Assembly (NCBI RefSeq): GCF_025602895.1
Contig: NW_026516253.1
Coordinates: forward strand, 248,001 to 312,000
Origin: Polychytrium aggregatum
Taxonomy: Eukaryota; Chytridiomycota; Chytridiomycetes; Polychytriales
Length of the DNA stretch: 64,000 nucleotides
Reading direction: 5' to 3'
Shown here: in pieces, positions 46,262 to 58,060 of the stretch
Position numbering within the stretch: the first letter of the stretch is position 1
Layout: each line of letters starts with the position of its first letter
Position numbers and translations under genes: made by a program
The notes under the pieces: generated by a model
Told to the model about the DNA's origin: nothing
Database searches by the model: none
Seen by the model: the letters and a program-made list of their open reading frames with translations, nothing else

Positions 46262-49200
46262 CTACCCCCCTCTCAAGGCCCGAGCTCCGAGAGGGCCAGG
46301 CTTCGAGGGATGAGAGGAGTGGTAGGCAGTGACAGGCTCCGGACAATGTGCAAGATTGCTGGCGGGCTCCCAGGTGCAATCCATCACCGTGTAGCCACGC
46401 CAGTGCACAAGATACTGGAGCTTACCTCGGAACAGCCTGGAGTCCAGGATCTGTTCGACTTCCCATTCGTCGTGGCCGTCGACTTGGATGGGTGGAGGGG
46501 GCGGGACGGTTCGACCTGGGATCTTGTCGTCGGCGGCGGGCTCGAGAAGGGAGACGTGGAAGACAGGATGAATGCGCATGGACGAGGGCAAGTCCAACTT
46601 GAAAGCGCGGGAACCGACTTGAGCGACGATCTTGAACGGCCCAAGCTTGGTGTGGTCGAGCTTGGCCGTGGGTCGCTGGGTCTTGATGTTCTTGGCGGAG
46701 AGCCAGACTCGGTCTCCAACCTTGAACGGAGGGGAGGGGGAGTGGCCGGGGTCGTAGAACCTGGCTTGGGAGTCCTGGGCAAGGGCGATGTTGAACTTGA
46801 GTTCATCGTGGAGGGAGTGAATGGCTCGGGCTTGATCGTCGGCGACGGAGGCATTCTTGGTGGTGCGGGGAAGGGCGACGGAAAAACGAGGGTGGTAGCC
46901 GGTGTAGGCGAAGAAGGGGGAGCAGCCGAGGGTTGCTTGAGAGGTGTTGTTGTAGGTGAACTCGGCGTGAGGGAGAAGCTGGGCCCAGTCGTCTTGCTGG
47001 AAGTTGATGAAGCAGCGGAGGTACTGCTCGAGGATGGCGTTGACCCGCTCGGTCTGGCCGTCGGTCTGCGGATGGAACGCAGTCGACATCTTGTGCTTGA
47101 TCTTGAGGCGGGTCAGGGCGGCTTGGAAGAACTTGGAGGCAAAGTTAGATCCTCGGTCTGAGACGATATCGTCTGGAAGACCGTGCTTGGTGAAGACGTG
47201 CTCGACAAACATCCGAGCAGTGTCCTCGGCGTTGGCCTCGTTGCTTGACGGGACGAAGTGGGCCATCTTGGTGAAGCGGTCGACAAACACACAGATGGCT
47301 GTGTGTCCGGAGGATTCGGGGAGCTGGGTGATGAAGTCGACCGAAACAGAAGACCAAGGGCGATCGGGAACAGGGAGCGAGGCAAGGAGTCCGTATGACT
47401 TGTGACGGGAGTGCTTGTTCCGCTGGCAGGTGTCGCATCCGGAGACATACTCCCTGATGTATCGACGCATGGTCGGCCAGTGGAAGGTCCGGGAGACGAG
47501 CTCGAAGGTCTTGGCGACGCCGAAGTGGCCGGCGGTCGGCGAGTCGTGGCACTCGACGAGGATCTTGCGCTTGAGCTCGGGGACATCGGGGACGCAGACG
47601 AGACCTTCAAAGAGCAGAAGGTCGTTGTCGACGGAGTAGCCGGGACAGGAGGCAGGGTTCTTGAGGACTTGGGACAGGATCGGACCAAAGGTAGAGTCCT
47701 TCTTGAGGCTTGACTTGATGAGGACGGCGATATCCTCAGACTCGGGGGCAACGGGAACGGCTCGGAGGGCGGAAACGAAGAGTTTTGGTGGCAGCAGGGT
47801 CTGGGTGTTCGGGGAGCTACGGGAGTCACCCCCCTCCTTAGGGAACTTGTCCTTGCGGGAGAGGGCGTCGGCGGCATTGTTGAGGGTTCCGGGTCGATAC
47901 CTGATGACGAAGTTGTAATCGCCAAGGATCTCGGACCAACGGACTTGGCGACGGCTGAGGTTGCGGGAGGTCTGGAAGTATTCGAGGTTCTTGTGGTCGG
48001 TGACGACCTCGGTGGCTTGGGAAGAGAACTCGAGGTAGTGTCTCCATTGCTTGAAGGCTGCGACGATGGCGAGAAGTTCCTTATCATAGATTTGATAATT
48101 CATTTCCGCATCGAGCAGCTTCCGGGAGTAGAAAGCCACGGGGTGCAGGAGGCCTTCGTCGTCGCGCTGACTGAGAACAGCGCCAAGAGCATAGTCAGAT
48201 GCGTCGGCTTCGATGACGCACTGACGCTCGGGGTCGAAATGGCGGAGGACAGGACCGGTGCTCAGGCATTCCTTAAGCTTCAGGAATGACGTTTGAGCCG
48301 AGGGAGACCAGGAGAACTTGATGTCCTTTTTCAGGAGGTCCGTCAGCGGGGTGGCGATCTTGGAGTAGTCCTTGACGAACCGACGGTAGAAGTTCGCCAG
48401 GCCGAGGAAGACTTGGATGTCGTGGGCAGATCGGGGGATCTCCCACTCCTGGATGGCCTTGACCTTGTCGGGATCCATGGAGATTCCATCGGGCGAGATG
48501 ATGAACCCGAGGAAGGCGACGGAGGACTGGTCGAACTCACACTTTTCAAGCTTGAGTGAGAGTCCGGCGTCTTGGAGCTTGGTCAGGACTTTCTTGACAT
48601 GAGCCTCGTGCTCGGCAGGATCGGAGGAGTAGATGAGGATGTCGTCCAGGTAGACGACCACGAACTGGTCAAGGTATTCACGGAGGACATCGTTGACGAA
48701 GGCTTGGAACGAGGCAGGAGCGTTGGTCAAGCCGAACGGCATGACGTTGTACTCGAAGTGGCCGTAGCGGCAGCGGAAAGCCGTCTTCCATTCTTCACCT
48801 TCAGCGATGCGCAAAAGGTTGTATGCGCCTCGCATGTCGAGCTTGGTGAAGATCTTGGCCTTACCGAGGTTGTCGAACGTCTCGGCAATCAGGGGCAAGG
48901 GACAACGGTTCGGCACGGTGATCTTGTTCAGGGCCCGGTAGTCGACGCAGAGACGGAGGGAGCCATCCTTCTTCTTGACGAACAGGACTGGGGCACCGGC
49001 AGGGGACTCGGAACGGCGGATGAAACCCTTGGACAAGTTCTCTTGGATGTAGGTGTGGAGGGCGTCCATCTCCGGCTTGGAGAGGTTGTAGACGGGCCCA
49101 AACGTCGGCGACGCACCTTCGACCAACGGGATCGTGTGGTCGTAAGGGCGGTGCTGGGGGAGCTTGTCGGCCTCGGACTTGGAAAACACCTTGGCAAAGG

Positions 49201-49432
49201 ACGAGTACTTGGAGGGGACAGAGGGCTCGGCCTTGGGCTTGGCTCCAGCGTCGACGGAGCAGAGGGACAGGACTCGGGCAGCATCCAAGAGGAACACTTC
49301 CAGGCCTTCCTTCTGGACGGCGTGCTGGAAGGGGATGCTGCCGATCAGGCTGACGCTGGGCAGGGACTGGGTCTTGGTCTTGGTCTTTGGGACGGCAGGA
49401 GGCAAGGCAGGACTGGGCTTGGGCACGGCAGG
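46262..49432 (-). pseudogene. E2 Pol, RT to chromodomain part
   Basis: This is the larger 3' part of E2 pol after the D3 insertion. It holds the end of the Pro-rich linker, RT with YLDD, RNase H, integrase with the same zinc and acidic motifs as E1, GPF module and chromodomain. The stop codon is flush with the LTR. The frame is open, but it is separated from its protease and frameshift site by D3. Confidence 0.93.
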
Positions 49433-49741
49433 TGTAGGAGATGGTATCTCCGACGCTGTGCTGCGCGTACTGCGCGTACTGCGCGGCGCAGTGGGTCGTG
49501 ACCTGTGCTGCGCTTTGCGTTTTCACGCACCGCAGGCAGGCCACCGCAGGGTATACCTGCGGGTTGCCCCCGTTCCCCCCGTTTGTCTGGAGTTCGGTTT
49601 TATCGTGAATAAACGTAAGTGCTCCCCGAGCTCACCCGTCCGCTAGAGTAGCCTAGCACCGCCCTGTTCTGCCCCGTCCTGTCTTGTCTTGTACCCCCTC
49701 CCTCCCCGTCTTGCCCCAACGTCCCAGTAGTGGACGTTACA
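49433..49741 (+). repeat. D3 5' LTR
   Basis: 309 bp, TGTA...TACA. The primer-binding site (49742-49754) directly follows. Confidence 0.95.
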
Positions 49742-49754
49742 TGGTAGCATCGGA
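49742..49754 (+). promoter_or_regulatory. D3 primer-binding site
   Basis: TGGTAGCATCGGA, as in D1, D2 and family A. The 51-nt intron-like interval is at 49744-49794. Confidence 0.72.
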
Positions 49755-49863
49755 AATCCTCGTCTTGTTTTCGTCCTGTTTGTCCTCTTTCTAGATCCTC
49801 AAGCTGGATCCCGCCTCTCTTGCCGACCGACTCTCCTCTCTGTCCCTGGAGCCTGCCCCTGCC

Positions 49864-50685
49864 ATGAGCAACCCCCGCCCACTTCCGGAAGCCTTCCTCA
49901 AGACCTTCCGTGCCCCAGTGTTTACTGGGAAGAGCCGCTCCTCCTCGGTGGAGGACTGGCTGCAGCAACTCGAGGACTACCTCGATGCTGCCCAAGTCGC
50001 CCCCACCCACCACATCGTCGCCGCCAAGCTCTGCTTAAAGGACCAGGCGTACCGTTGGTACCGCCGCCAAGGGTTCGACGAGCAGAGCGAAGGTGTGTTT
50101 GACGACTTCAAGGACCGCCTCCGTCGCCGCTTCGGCAGCCCCAATGCTGAACTCATTGCCCGTGACAAGCTATACTCTCTCGTGCAGCGTGGTTCTGTGA
50201 CCCGCTACATCGAGGAGTTTGAAGACCTCTCCTCCCAGATTGAGGAGCTGGGCTCTGCTGATGCGATGTACCTCTTCCAGAAGGGCCTCAAGCCCAAGAT
50301 CAGAGAGTACATCGCCAGCAACCCTGATGCCCGCAAGTCCCTGGACGTGATGATGGACGTTGCCGAGAACCTCGACAACGTCCAGTACCATGGCCGCCAG
50401 TTCTACCCGCAGCTGGCAGGCGGCCATCGGTCTCATCACGTCCCAGCCCGTCCGCCTCGCCCGGCCCCGCCCGCAAGACCCATGCCTGAGCCCATGGACG
50501 TTGACGTCAACGCCATGGAGGCTCGTGGCCCTCCCCGCTCCCGGTTCCAGCAAGCTGCCACTGTCTCCCCCAAGGACAGACAGAAGCAGGAGGACCTCCG
50601 CCATGGTTCCTGCTTCTTCTGTCACCGACCGGGACACCAGGCCAAGGAGTGCCCCATGAAGTCGGGAAACGGCCGACCCTACTAG
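49864..50685 (+). CDS. D3 Gag (273 aa)
   Basis: The same sequence as D1 and D2 Gag by eye: gag capsid core and CCHC knuckle at 250-263, with a short overlap with pol at its end. Confidence 0.92.
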   Translation: MSNPRPLPEAFLKTFRAPVFTGKSRSSSVEDWLQQLEDYLDAAQVAPTHHIVAAKLCLKDQAYRWYRRQGFDEQSEGVFDDFKDRLRRRFGSPNAELIARDKLYSLVQRGSVTRYIEEFEDLSSQIEELGSADAMYLFQKGLKPKIREYIASNPDARKSLDVMMDVAENLDNVQYHGRQFYPQLAGGHRSHHVPARPPRPAPPARPMPEPMDVDVNAMEARGPPRSRFQQAATVSPKDRQKQEDLRHGSCFFCHRPGHQAKECPMKSGNGRPY

Positions 50686-53600
50686 GTGGCTCTGGAGCCC
50701 TAGTAGGAGACCAACGCCGTGGATTGCTCAATGCAGTCCACGCGTCTCCAGAGGAAGTTCACCTCGCCCCCTCCCCCGAAGGAGAAACAAACCAAGTGTT
50801 GTGCGTCGTGCGAGAGGTGCATGGTGGCGCAAGCCGCCTGCCTCTCCACGAACGTGAAGAGAAAACCAAAATTGAAAACCAAAACAAAAAAGAAAATCAA
50901 GAACCCTTGAGGGACAGGACCGCCTGTGCCCTCACCCCTGTCAAGTCGTGTGTGTCGGATGCTTCCGACATGTGTCCGCAAGCCGTGGACGTCGTGTGCA
51001 ATGGCGTGCTGACGCCGCAGGCCCCCGCAATGGCCGAACCCTATCCAAAATGTCCGAGTGGCCGTGATGAAGCCAACCAAGACCAAGTGTCGCCCGTTCC
51101 CCCAAGTCAAGTCATGGTGCAGGAGGCTGTGCAGGAGGACCATGAAGAGTCCCTGCTGTACCTCCCTGCCACCGTCCAAGGTCACACCGTCCGAATGATG
51201 GTGGACTCTGGAGCAAGCTGCAACTTTGTCAGCAGACGCTTGCTCCAGGAGCTCAACATACATGCAACCAAGAAGAAGTCGCCGATGAGTGTGGCGCTTG
51301 CAGACGATCGTGTGCAGCAGTGCACACACCAAGTGGTCCTGCGAGTGGCCCTCCATCCCAAGTACCATCCTGTCCTGTTGTTCCAAGTGATCGACACCAA
51401 GTTCGATGCCATCCTCGGCATGAGCTGGCTTGCTCGTGCCGAGCCGACTCCAGTCGTCGACTGGAAAGGCCGCACTGTCCGTGTTGGCCCTGACATTGTC
51501 CTGCAGGGCATGGCCTCACCCAACATGCCACCTCTCCTCTCAGCCATGCAATTCAAGAGGCTGATCAAGAAGGACACGTCGTTCCTCTGTGTCGTGCGTG
51601 AGGTCGACGACACCGACCAAGCCGGTCCCGGTCCCCCGCCTGTGGTGACCAAGCTGCTCGACGAGTACAAGGACGTATTCCCCGACCAGTTGCCACAATG
51701 CCTGCCACCCCAACGCACCGTCGATCATCGCATCGACATCGAACCAGGCTCGTCGCCTCCGTCAAGACCGACGTACCAACTGTCGCTGACGGAGATGGAC
51801 GAACTCAAGCGCCAGTTGGATGACCTCCTCGCCCATGGGTTCATCCGCCCGAGCCAGTCACCGTATGGTGCACCAGTGCTCTTTGTCAAGAAGAAAGAAG
51901 GTGATCTCAGGATGTGCGTCGACTATCGCGCACTAAACAAACAGACCATCAAGAACACCTACCCGTTGCCCAGGATCGACGAGTTGATGGATCGTCTGAG
52001 TGGAGCAAAGGTCTTTAGCAAGATAGACCTCCGCTCAGGCTACCATCAGATCCGCATCCACGAGGATGATGTCCACAAGACCGCCTTCAGGACTCGCTAC
52101 GGACTGTACGAGTTCCTAGTGCTGCCGTTCGGATTGACGAACGCACCTGCCACGTTCATGCAGCTGATGAACGATGTGTTCCGCCAAGAGCTCGACAACT
52201 CTGTCATCGTGTACCTGGATGATATCCTTGTGTACAGCAAGGATGAAGCGACCCATGAAGGTCATGTCGCCCGCGTGCTGGCCAAGCTACGCGAGCACAA
52301 GTTGTATGCCAAACTGTCCAAGTGTGAGTTCTTCAAGAATCAAGTCCCGTTCCTGGGACACGTTGTCTCAGGAAGAGGAATCGAAGTCGACCCCGCCAAG
52401 GTCAAGTCTGTGGTCGAGTGGCCGCCGCTCGCATGCGTCTCTGACGTGCAGTCGTTTCTCGGTCTCGTCAACTACTACCGCCGATTCATCCCCGATCTGG
52501 CGCGCACTGCCGGTCCACTCACAGACCTACTCCGCAAAGAGTGCCCCTTCGTGTGGGACCACCCACAACGCCAAGCGTTCGAGACCCTCAAGCACGCCTT
52601 GACGAACGCTCCTGTCCTCGCTGTGTTCGACCCGAACACGGATGTCTCCGTGCACACCGACGCCTCCGACTTTGCGGTGGGAGCTGTTTTGATGCAGGAG
52701 GGAAGGCCCGTTGCCTTCGAGTCGCGCAAACTGTCCCAACACGAGATCAACTATCCCGTGCACGAGAAGGAGCAGCTTGCGATCATCTACGCGCTGCAGA
52801 AGTTCCGAGTGTACCTCCACGGTACCGCCAAGCCCTTCAAGATTGTGACGGACCACCAGTCACTGCGTTACCTCGACACCAAGAAGAACCTGAGCCGACG
52901 CCAAGCGCGATGGATGGAGTTCCTCGCCGAGTACAACTACGAGGTTGTATACCAGAAAGGCAAACTCAATGTGGTGCCTGACGCACTGTCCCGACGCCCC
53001 GACTACCAATTGGCGTCACTGTACGAGTCGACTGTCAGTGTCGACAACACGATGCTGGATGTTGTCCGAGACAACATCGCCAACGACAAACAGTTCGGAG
53101 AACTGTTCCGAAAGGTGTCTAAGCTCCCCAAGGACGACGAATCATCCGAGTACACAGTGCGTGATGGCCTGCTCCTCCTGAAGAAGGACAGCCGTGTCTG
53201 TGTGCCGGACATTCCGTCGTTGAAGACCAAGTTGCTCCAAGAGGTCCACGACTCGCCCCTCGCTGGACACTTTGGAGTCGAGAAGACATACGACCGACTG
53301 GCCAAAGTCGCATACTGGCCTGGAATGAAGCGCACCGTCGAGAAGTACATCGAGTCCTGCCATACCTGCAAGATGGTCAAGTCACGCACGACCCGAGAGC
53401 AAGGATTGCTGCAACCCCTGCCTGTTCCCGACCGCCCCTGGACCAGCATGTCCATGGATCTCATCACGCATCTACCGACGACCAAGTTGGACCACGATGC
53501 AATCGCTGTCTTTGTCGACAGGTTCAGCAAGATGGCACACTTTGTGCCGTGCCAGACGACATGCTCCGCGCCTGACCTTGCACTGCTGTTCTTCAAGCAT

Positions 53601-54581
53601 GTGTTCAAGCACCACGGCCTCCCAAAGTCCATCGTCAGTGATCGAGACCCCCGATTCACCTCCTTGTTTTGGACAAGTCTGTTCGACCATCTCGGCACCA
53701 AGCTGAACATGTCAACCTCGCACCACCAACAAACGGATGGACAGTCCGAGCGGACGATCCGCACCCTCGAGCAATACCTGAGGACATACGCCTCGACCAG
53801 CCAAGACGACTGGGACATACAGCTGAGTCATGCAGAGTTTGCATACAACACCGCCAAGTCGAGCACAACTGGCTTGAGCCCCTTTGAGGCGCTCTACGGA
53901 TTCCAGCCTGATGTTCCCACCTCCTTGACACTGACCGAGTCCACGGCTGGATTGCCTCCCAAACCAAGTGCCTTTGTCAAAGATCATCAAGTCCGACACA
54001 AGATGATCGCCGACGCGCTCACGGATGCGCAACAAGTGATGGCGAAGTACTACGACCGCCGACACCAGGATGTCTCCTTTGAAGTTGGAGACCTTGTCTA
54101 CCTGGACGCCGACAACATCAAGGTCCCCGAAGCCCAGTCAAAGAAGTTGTTGCCCAAGTACCGAGGACCGTTCAAGATAGCGGCCCGACCCAGTCCCCTC
54201 AACTACCTGTTGGACTTGCCACCTGGAAGCAAGCTCCATCCTGTCTTCCATGTGTCCAAGCTGCGTCGCCACACGACCCGCAGTCCAGCACAGTTCCCCG
54301 ACGCCGACGAAGGTGTCCCGGACGACGCACCACTGGAAGACGACCTCGGACAATACTATACTCAAGAATATGAAGTCGAAAGGATCGTGAGGCACAAGAA
54401 AGTGGCTGATGGGTCACTTCGGTTTTATGTCAAGTGGGTTGGTTACCCACACTCGGGCAACACATGGCAAACACTGGAGGACTTGTCCCATGCACCCGAG
54501 GAGCTGAGTAAATACGGTAAACACCTCGAGGAGCCCCAAATAAAGAGCACACGCAGGGCTCCTCGCAGGAAGCCTTCTTAA
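50649..54581 (+). CDS. D3 Pol polyprotein
   Basis: An intact -1-frame polyprotein: basic stretch, retropepsin (DSGA), RT (YLDD), RNase H, integrase, GPF module and chromodomain. It matches D2 at every residue I compared. It is entered by frameshifting at 50664-50670. Confidence 0.95.
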   Translation: MPHEVGKRPTLLGGSGALVGDQRRGLLNAVHASPEEVHLAPSPEGETNQVLCVVREVHGGASRLPLHEREEKTKIENQNKKENQEPLRDRTACALTPVKSCVSDASDMCPQAVDVVCNGVLTPQAPAMAEPYPKCPSGRDEANQDQVSPVPPSQVMVQEAVQEDHEESLLYLPATVQGHTVRMMVDSGASCNFVSRRLLQELNIHATKKKSPMSVALADDRVQQCTHQVVLRVALHPKYHPVLLFQVIDTKFDAILGMSWLARAEPTPVVDWKGRTVRVGPDIVLQGMASPNMPPLLSAMQFKRLIKKDTSFLCVVREVDDTDQAGPGPPPVVTKLLDEYKDVFPDQLPQCLPPQRTVDHRIDIEPGSSPPSRPTYQLSLTEMDELKRQLDDLLAHGFIRPSQSPYGAPVLFVKKKEGDLRMCVDYRALNKQTIKNTYPLPRIDELMDRLSGAKVFSKIDLRSGYHQIRIHEDDVHKTAFRTRYGLYEFLVLPFGLTNAPATFMQLMNDVFRQELDNSVIVYLDDILVYSKDEATHEGHVARVLAKLREHKLYAKLSKCEFFKNQVPFLGHVVSGRGIEVDPAKVKSVVEWPPLACVSDVQSFLGLVNYYRRFIPDLARTAGPLTDLLRKECPFVWDHPQRQAFETLKHALTNAPVLAVFDPNTDVSVHTDASDFAVGAVLMQEGRPVAFESRKLSQHEINYPVHEKEQLAIIYALQKFRVYLHGTAKPFKIVTDHQSLRYLDTKKNLSRRQARWMEFLAEYNYEVVYQKGKLNVVPDALSRRPDYQLASLYESTVSVDNTMLDVVRDNIANDKQFGELFRKVSKLPKDDESSEYTVRDGLLLLKKDSRVCVPDIPSLKTKLLQEVHDSPLAGHFGVEKTYDRLAKVAYWPGMKRTVEKYIESCHTCKMVKSRTTREQGLLQPLPVPDRPWTSMSMDLITHLPTTKLDHDAIAVFVDRFSKMAHFVPCQTTCSAPDLALLFFKHVFKHHGLPKSIVSDRDPRFTSLFWTSLFDHLGTKLNMSTSHHQQTDGQSERTIRTLEQYLRTYASTSQDDWDIQLSHAEFAYNTAKSSTTGLSPFEALYGFQPDVPTSLTLTESTAGLPPKPSAFVKDHQVRHKMIADALTDAQQVMAKYYDRRHQDVSFEVGDLVYLDADNIKVPEAQSKKLLPKYRGPFKIAARPSPLNYLLDLPPGSKLHPVFHVSKLRRHTTRSPAQFPDADEGVPDDAPLEDDLGQYYTQEYEVERIVRHKKVADGSLRFYVKWVGYPHSGNTWQTLEDLSHAPEELSKYGKHLEEPQIKSTRRAPRRKPS
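50664..50707 (+). promoter_or_regulatory. D3 programmed -1 frameshift signal
   Basis: G GGA AAC, 7-nt spacer, then the 9-bp stem CCTACTAGG/CCTAGTAGG, unchanged from D1 and D2. Confidence 0.88.
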
Positions 54582-54590
54582 GTGTGGGAG

Positions 54591-54899
54591 TGTAGGAGAT
54601 GGTATCTCCGACGCTGTGCTGCGCGTACTGCGCGTACTGCGCGGCGCAGTGGGTCGTGACCTGTGCTGCGCTTTGCGTTTTCACGCACCGCAGGCAGGCC
54701 ACCGCAGGGTATACCTGCGGGTTGCCCCCGTTCCCCCCGTTTGTCTGGAGTTCGGTTTTATCGTGAATAAACGTAAGTGCTCCCCGAGCTCACCCGTCCG
54801 CTAGAGTAGCCTAGCACCGCCCTGTTCTGCCCCGTCCTGTCTTGTCTTGTACCCCCTCCCTCCCCGTCTTGCCCCAACGTCCCAGTAGTGGACGTTACA
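54591..54899 (+). repeat. D3 3' LTR
   Basis: 309 bp, partner of 49433-49741, followed by the GCAGG duplication and E2 pol. Confidence 0.95.
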
Positions 54900-55639
54900 G
54901 CAGGAGGCAAGGCAGGGAGGATCTCGGGCTCGGCTGGGGACTCGGCTGGGGACTTGGCAGGAACAATCTTGGACGCGGGCAGGGACACGGCAGGCTCGGC
55001 GGGGACCTCAGCAGGAGACTCGGCAGGCGGCTCGGCAGGGCTGGACCTAGAGGACTGTGGCTCGGGAGAGAACGGGGAGGCCAAACTGTGGATAGAGGTG
55101 CAAGGCAAGAAAATAGAGTCATGGTGCCAGTCAAAGTAGGGTTTGTGTTTCTTGATCCAATCCATACCCAAGATGATCGGGTATGAAGCCAAGGGAATCA
55201 GCGCGAACGAGATTTGTTCATAGTGGCTGATGCCTGTGATCATAGAAACACAAACTCCAAGACTAGACTCCATCGAAGAACCATCGGCAAGAGTGATGAC
55301 GAAAGAAGTTTCAAAGGTGGGGAGAGCGTGGGTTGCGGCGAATCCAGTGTCCATAAACGAAGTAACCGCGCCGGTATCGATCATGGCGGTTGCCCGTATG
55401 GACTCTGGACCGCACAGCAGAGTCACAGCGAGGGATGGCTGACGTTGGATGTCAGGCTCGGGAGGCGAAGACGAAGAAGCAAGAGCGGTGGAAGCGGTGG
55501 CAATGGTGACGGGGGCAAGATGGCAAAAGGCAGAAGAGTGATTTACCGTGGAGACATTTACAGGAGGAAGATTTATGACATGATTGACGCCTAGGAAAGC
55601 TCCTCCGACCTTTTCTAGGCAGAGAAGTTTTCCTGGTCG
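54900..55639 (-). pseudogene. E2 Pol, protease part
   Basis: The 5' part of E2 pol: the start of the -1 frame, the retropepsin (AMIDTGAVTSF, IILGMDW) and most of the Pro/Glu/Ser-rich linker, cut by D3. Here the linker reads PAEPPAESPAEV where E1 reads PAESPAEV. Confidence 0.9.
55589..55633 (-). promoter_or_regulatory. E2 candidate -1 frameshift signal
   Basis: G GAA AAC (55627-55633) and the GCCTAG/CTAGGC stem, as in E1. Confidence 0.62.
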
Positions 55640-56853
55640 TCAAGTTTATTCACATCAACGACAGCCAAAGAAGCATCGATGGCAGCCAAGCGGGAGGATG
55701 CCTTATTGGGGCAGCGAAGGGCAATGTGCCCTTCCTGCTTGCAATAAAAGCAGCGGTTGGCAGCACGGAGGGCGGCCTTGTCCTCGGCGGTCAGCCTGCG
55801 AGCGGAAGCCTGACTGAGGTCCATGGGCTGGGGAACGTTGAAGGCTTGAGCGGGGCGAGGAGGAGGAGCAGGAGCGAAGGGACGAGGAGCCGGACGGAAA
55901 GGGAGAGGAGCCGGACGAGCAGGAGCAGGAGCAGGAGCGGAGCGGTGGTTGGGACGGCGGGAGCGTTGGTCCTCCTGGCGGTTGTCGATGGCGATCGCCG
56001 CTTGCATGAGATCTTCGAGGTTGTCGAAGGAGCGGCGGGAGAGTTCATCTTGAACCGAGGGCTTGAGTCCACTCTCGAAGTGGAACATGAGAGGGTCTTG
56101 GGACCAAGTGACGAGGTGGACGGCTTGGCGGCGGTACTCGGCGGCATAGGCGGCGGCGGAGGTGACTTGGTAAAGCCTGACCATCTCGCGAGCAGCGGCG
56201 ATGGTGGGCTGGACCTGGCCAAAGGCAGCACGGAGCCACTCGGAGAAACCGGCAAAGTCACGGATGGCAGGGGGAGAGCACTCGGGGTCTCTCTCCAACT
56301 GATCGATGTACGGCTGCATGTAGTCTGCAGCAGTACCATCGAGATAGGATAAGGCGTAAAACACCTTATCCCTTTCAGTCTGGAAGAGGGGAGGGTTGGA
56401 CACGAAGGCCAGTCTGCAATGCGAGAGGAAGGCATTGCAGCGGCTCGGGTCCTTACCAGAGAAGCGGTCGGGAGGACCTATCTGCCTGGTGGCAGAGTTG
56501 CGACCAGCAGGGTTGTCCTCGGGGTCTTGGGCAGGATCATCGACGTCGTCAGGTACGCCGAAGTAGGGGCGACCTGCACGACGGATCGGGGCGGGAGCGG
56601 GAGCAGGAGGAGGTAGCTGGGCCTGGTAGCTGCGGAGGGCCTCCTGGACACTGGCGGCGACAACTTGGCGGACATCCTCTTCACGGCGAGCCAGGACCTG
56701 GTCCATACGATCGGTGATGCGGTTGAGCGCATCATCCTGATCGTGGAGGAACTTGGAGAAGTCCTGGAGAGAACGGGCGTTCTCGGCGGACTGGATAATG
56801 ACCGCACGGATGGCCTGGAGCTCGGGCTCGGAAAGGCCAGAAGGGGAAGCCAT
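55615..56853 (-). CDS. E2 Gag (412 aa)
   Basis: Same length and plan as E1 Gag, with the CCHC knuckle at 368-381 and only a few substitutions (for example CPNKAS for CPNKTS). Start in CCAATGG context. Confidence 0.92.
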   Translation of the reverse strand: MASPSGLSEPELQAIRAVIIQSAENARSLQDFSKFLHDQDDALNRITDRMDQVLARREEDVRQVVAASVQEALRSYQAQLPPPAPAPAPIRRAGRPYFGVPDDVDDPAQDPEDNPAGRNSATRQIGPPDRFSGKDPSRCNAFLSHCRLAFVSNPPLFQTERDKVFYALSYLDGTAADYMQPYIDQLERDPECSPPAIRDFAGFSEWLRAAFGQVQPTIAAAREMVRLYQVTSAAAYAAEYRRQAVHLVTWSQDPLMFHFESGLKPSVQDELSRRSFDNLEDLMQAAIAIDNRQEDQRSRRPNHRSAPAPAPARPAPLPFRPAPRPFAPAPPPRPAQAFNVPQPMDLSQASARRLTAEDKAALRAANRCFYCKQEGHIALRCPNKASSRLAAIDASLAVVDVNKLDDQENFSA

Positions 56854-56911
56854 TGGTAAAAGAGATAGAGAAGGGAACGGGGGCAAAGGCAGGGCAAGTG
56901 GGGGGTTGTTG

Positions 56912-56923
56912 AAGGTCTTGCCA
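56912..56923 (-). promoter_or_regulatory. E2 primer-binding site
   Basis: TGGCAAGACCTT in element sense, two bases from the 5' LTR, as in E1. Confidence 0.6.
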
Positions 56924-56925
56924 AG

Positions 56926-57506
56926 TGTCAAGACTGGACAACGGGGCAAGCAGGGAAGTGCGCAAGAGTCCTAATACAAGACTCGAACGTAGGGAGAGGA
57001 GCGGGGACTGGACTGGGACACAGAGTGTCAAGTGTAAAGCCAAAGTTTTATTCTAGATCCAAGGCTTAGGATACTAAAAATACAAAGTGGCAAGACGAAG
57101 GCAAAAGACAGAGGCTGGTCGGAGGGCTATTTATGCGAGCGCCAAGGATCGACGCTGGAGAGCGAGGGGGTAGGAGCGAAGCAGCGGCGGGGAGGGCGAA
57201 GCAGCGAGCGAAGCAGGTGGCGACCGTGACTCGGGATCCGTGAGTCAGCGGGCGTCAGTGGCGGCGGCATGGCGGCGCCAAGGCGTCAGGCGGCGTCGAG
57301 GCGGCGTCGTGGGCGTAACCCATGACCAACAGCAAGGAAGCGGGAACGGAACACAGACAGCGCGCGTGCTGGCGGTAAGACAACAAGGCAGCACAGCGCG
57401 GGAAACAAACAAACAGAAGGAAGGGAAAGCACTAAGACAGGCAAACAGAAAGGAAAGGGCAAGGGTAAAGGAAGGAAGAGGGCAAAGGCAGAGGGTGTTC
57501 ATGACA
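56926..57506 (-). repeat. E2 5' LTR
   Basis: 581 bp, partner of 45681-46261. It is flanked by CGGGC and the rest of the minisatellite. Confidence 0.94.
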
Positions 57507-57567
57507 CGGGCAAACCGTACCGATCGATAGTCTGTGTGCCGGGCAAACCATACCGATCGATAGCCTG
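57507..57567. repeat. 33-bp minisatellite, right part (about two units)
   Basis: CGGGC duplication, one complete unit and a last, diverged unit (AAACCATACC...). This completes the array split by E2 and gives about 20 units before insertion. Confidence 0.92.
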
Positions 57568-58060
57568 GAACCTGGGTGGCTCCAATTGATGCGCAGCTGT
57601 AGCATACCAGCCACTAGCTGGCTCGATCCTGAGGACCAATGGATTTCTGGTCATTGCCTTGCACTGCCACGCACATGACTGGCACCGCCCCCATCGCCAC
57701 CAATGAACAAATATTTTGTTACCCAATGCTATCGCGCGCTGGCTATGACCATTCTGTGATGCGGTGCTGTCACTCATAGCCTGCGCAAGGTTGCCTCCAT
57801 ATTCAGCGTGTCCAAGAGTACCATCCATCGCTGGCACTCCGAGACCAGTGTGCAGGTCGATTGTGGAGACCGGAGAGCGACCGGTGGTCTTCACTCGGAG
57901 GCTGCCGAGGTGATTTGATGTATTTCTTGTGGCTTTGCTTGACGCATGCCATCACATACTACATGTTCATGGAGACGGCTGTGGTGTCCCGTTTTTTCTG
58001 AATATAGTGTATTGGGTCGACTGTATGCGCCTGCAGTGACGCAACTTCGATGCTCGCTAG
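57568..58060. other. Intergenic, with inverted relic of a GHPLLEPYP-gene upstream region
   Basis: 57573-57700 matches, inverted and diverged, the sequence near 43780-43890 (shared words include GCGCAGC, CCAGCCAC, CATGACTGGC and CCATCGCCAC). The rest shows no gene, only short random frames. Confidence 0.6.

Larger units (their letters stand above)
49433..54899 (+). mobile_element. Family D copy D3, full length (5467 bp)
   Basis: This complete plus-strand D element lies in the Pro-rich linker of E2 pol. Target duplication GCAGG is at 49428-49432 and 54900-54904. LTRs are 309 bp. Gag, pol, primer site and frameshift signal are intact and nearly identical to D1 and D2. It is the clean single-insertion reference against which the odd flanks of the D1-D2 array stand out. 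Confidence 0.96.
45681..57506 (-). mobile_element. Family E copy E2, full length but split by D3
   Basis: This minus-strand element inserted in the minisatellite, with target duplication CGGGC at 45676-45680 and 57507-57511. LTRs are 581 bp. Without D3 and one GCAGG it is 6354 bp. The 18-bp excess over E1 equals four codons (PAEP-type unit) plus two codons (TK) in the pol linker. Gag is intact, and pol is intact except for D3. It therefore appears to have been an active copy before D3 landed. Confidence 0.95.
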
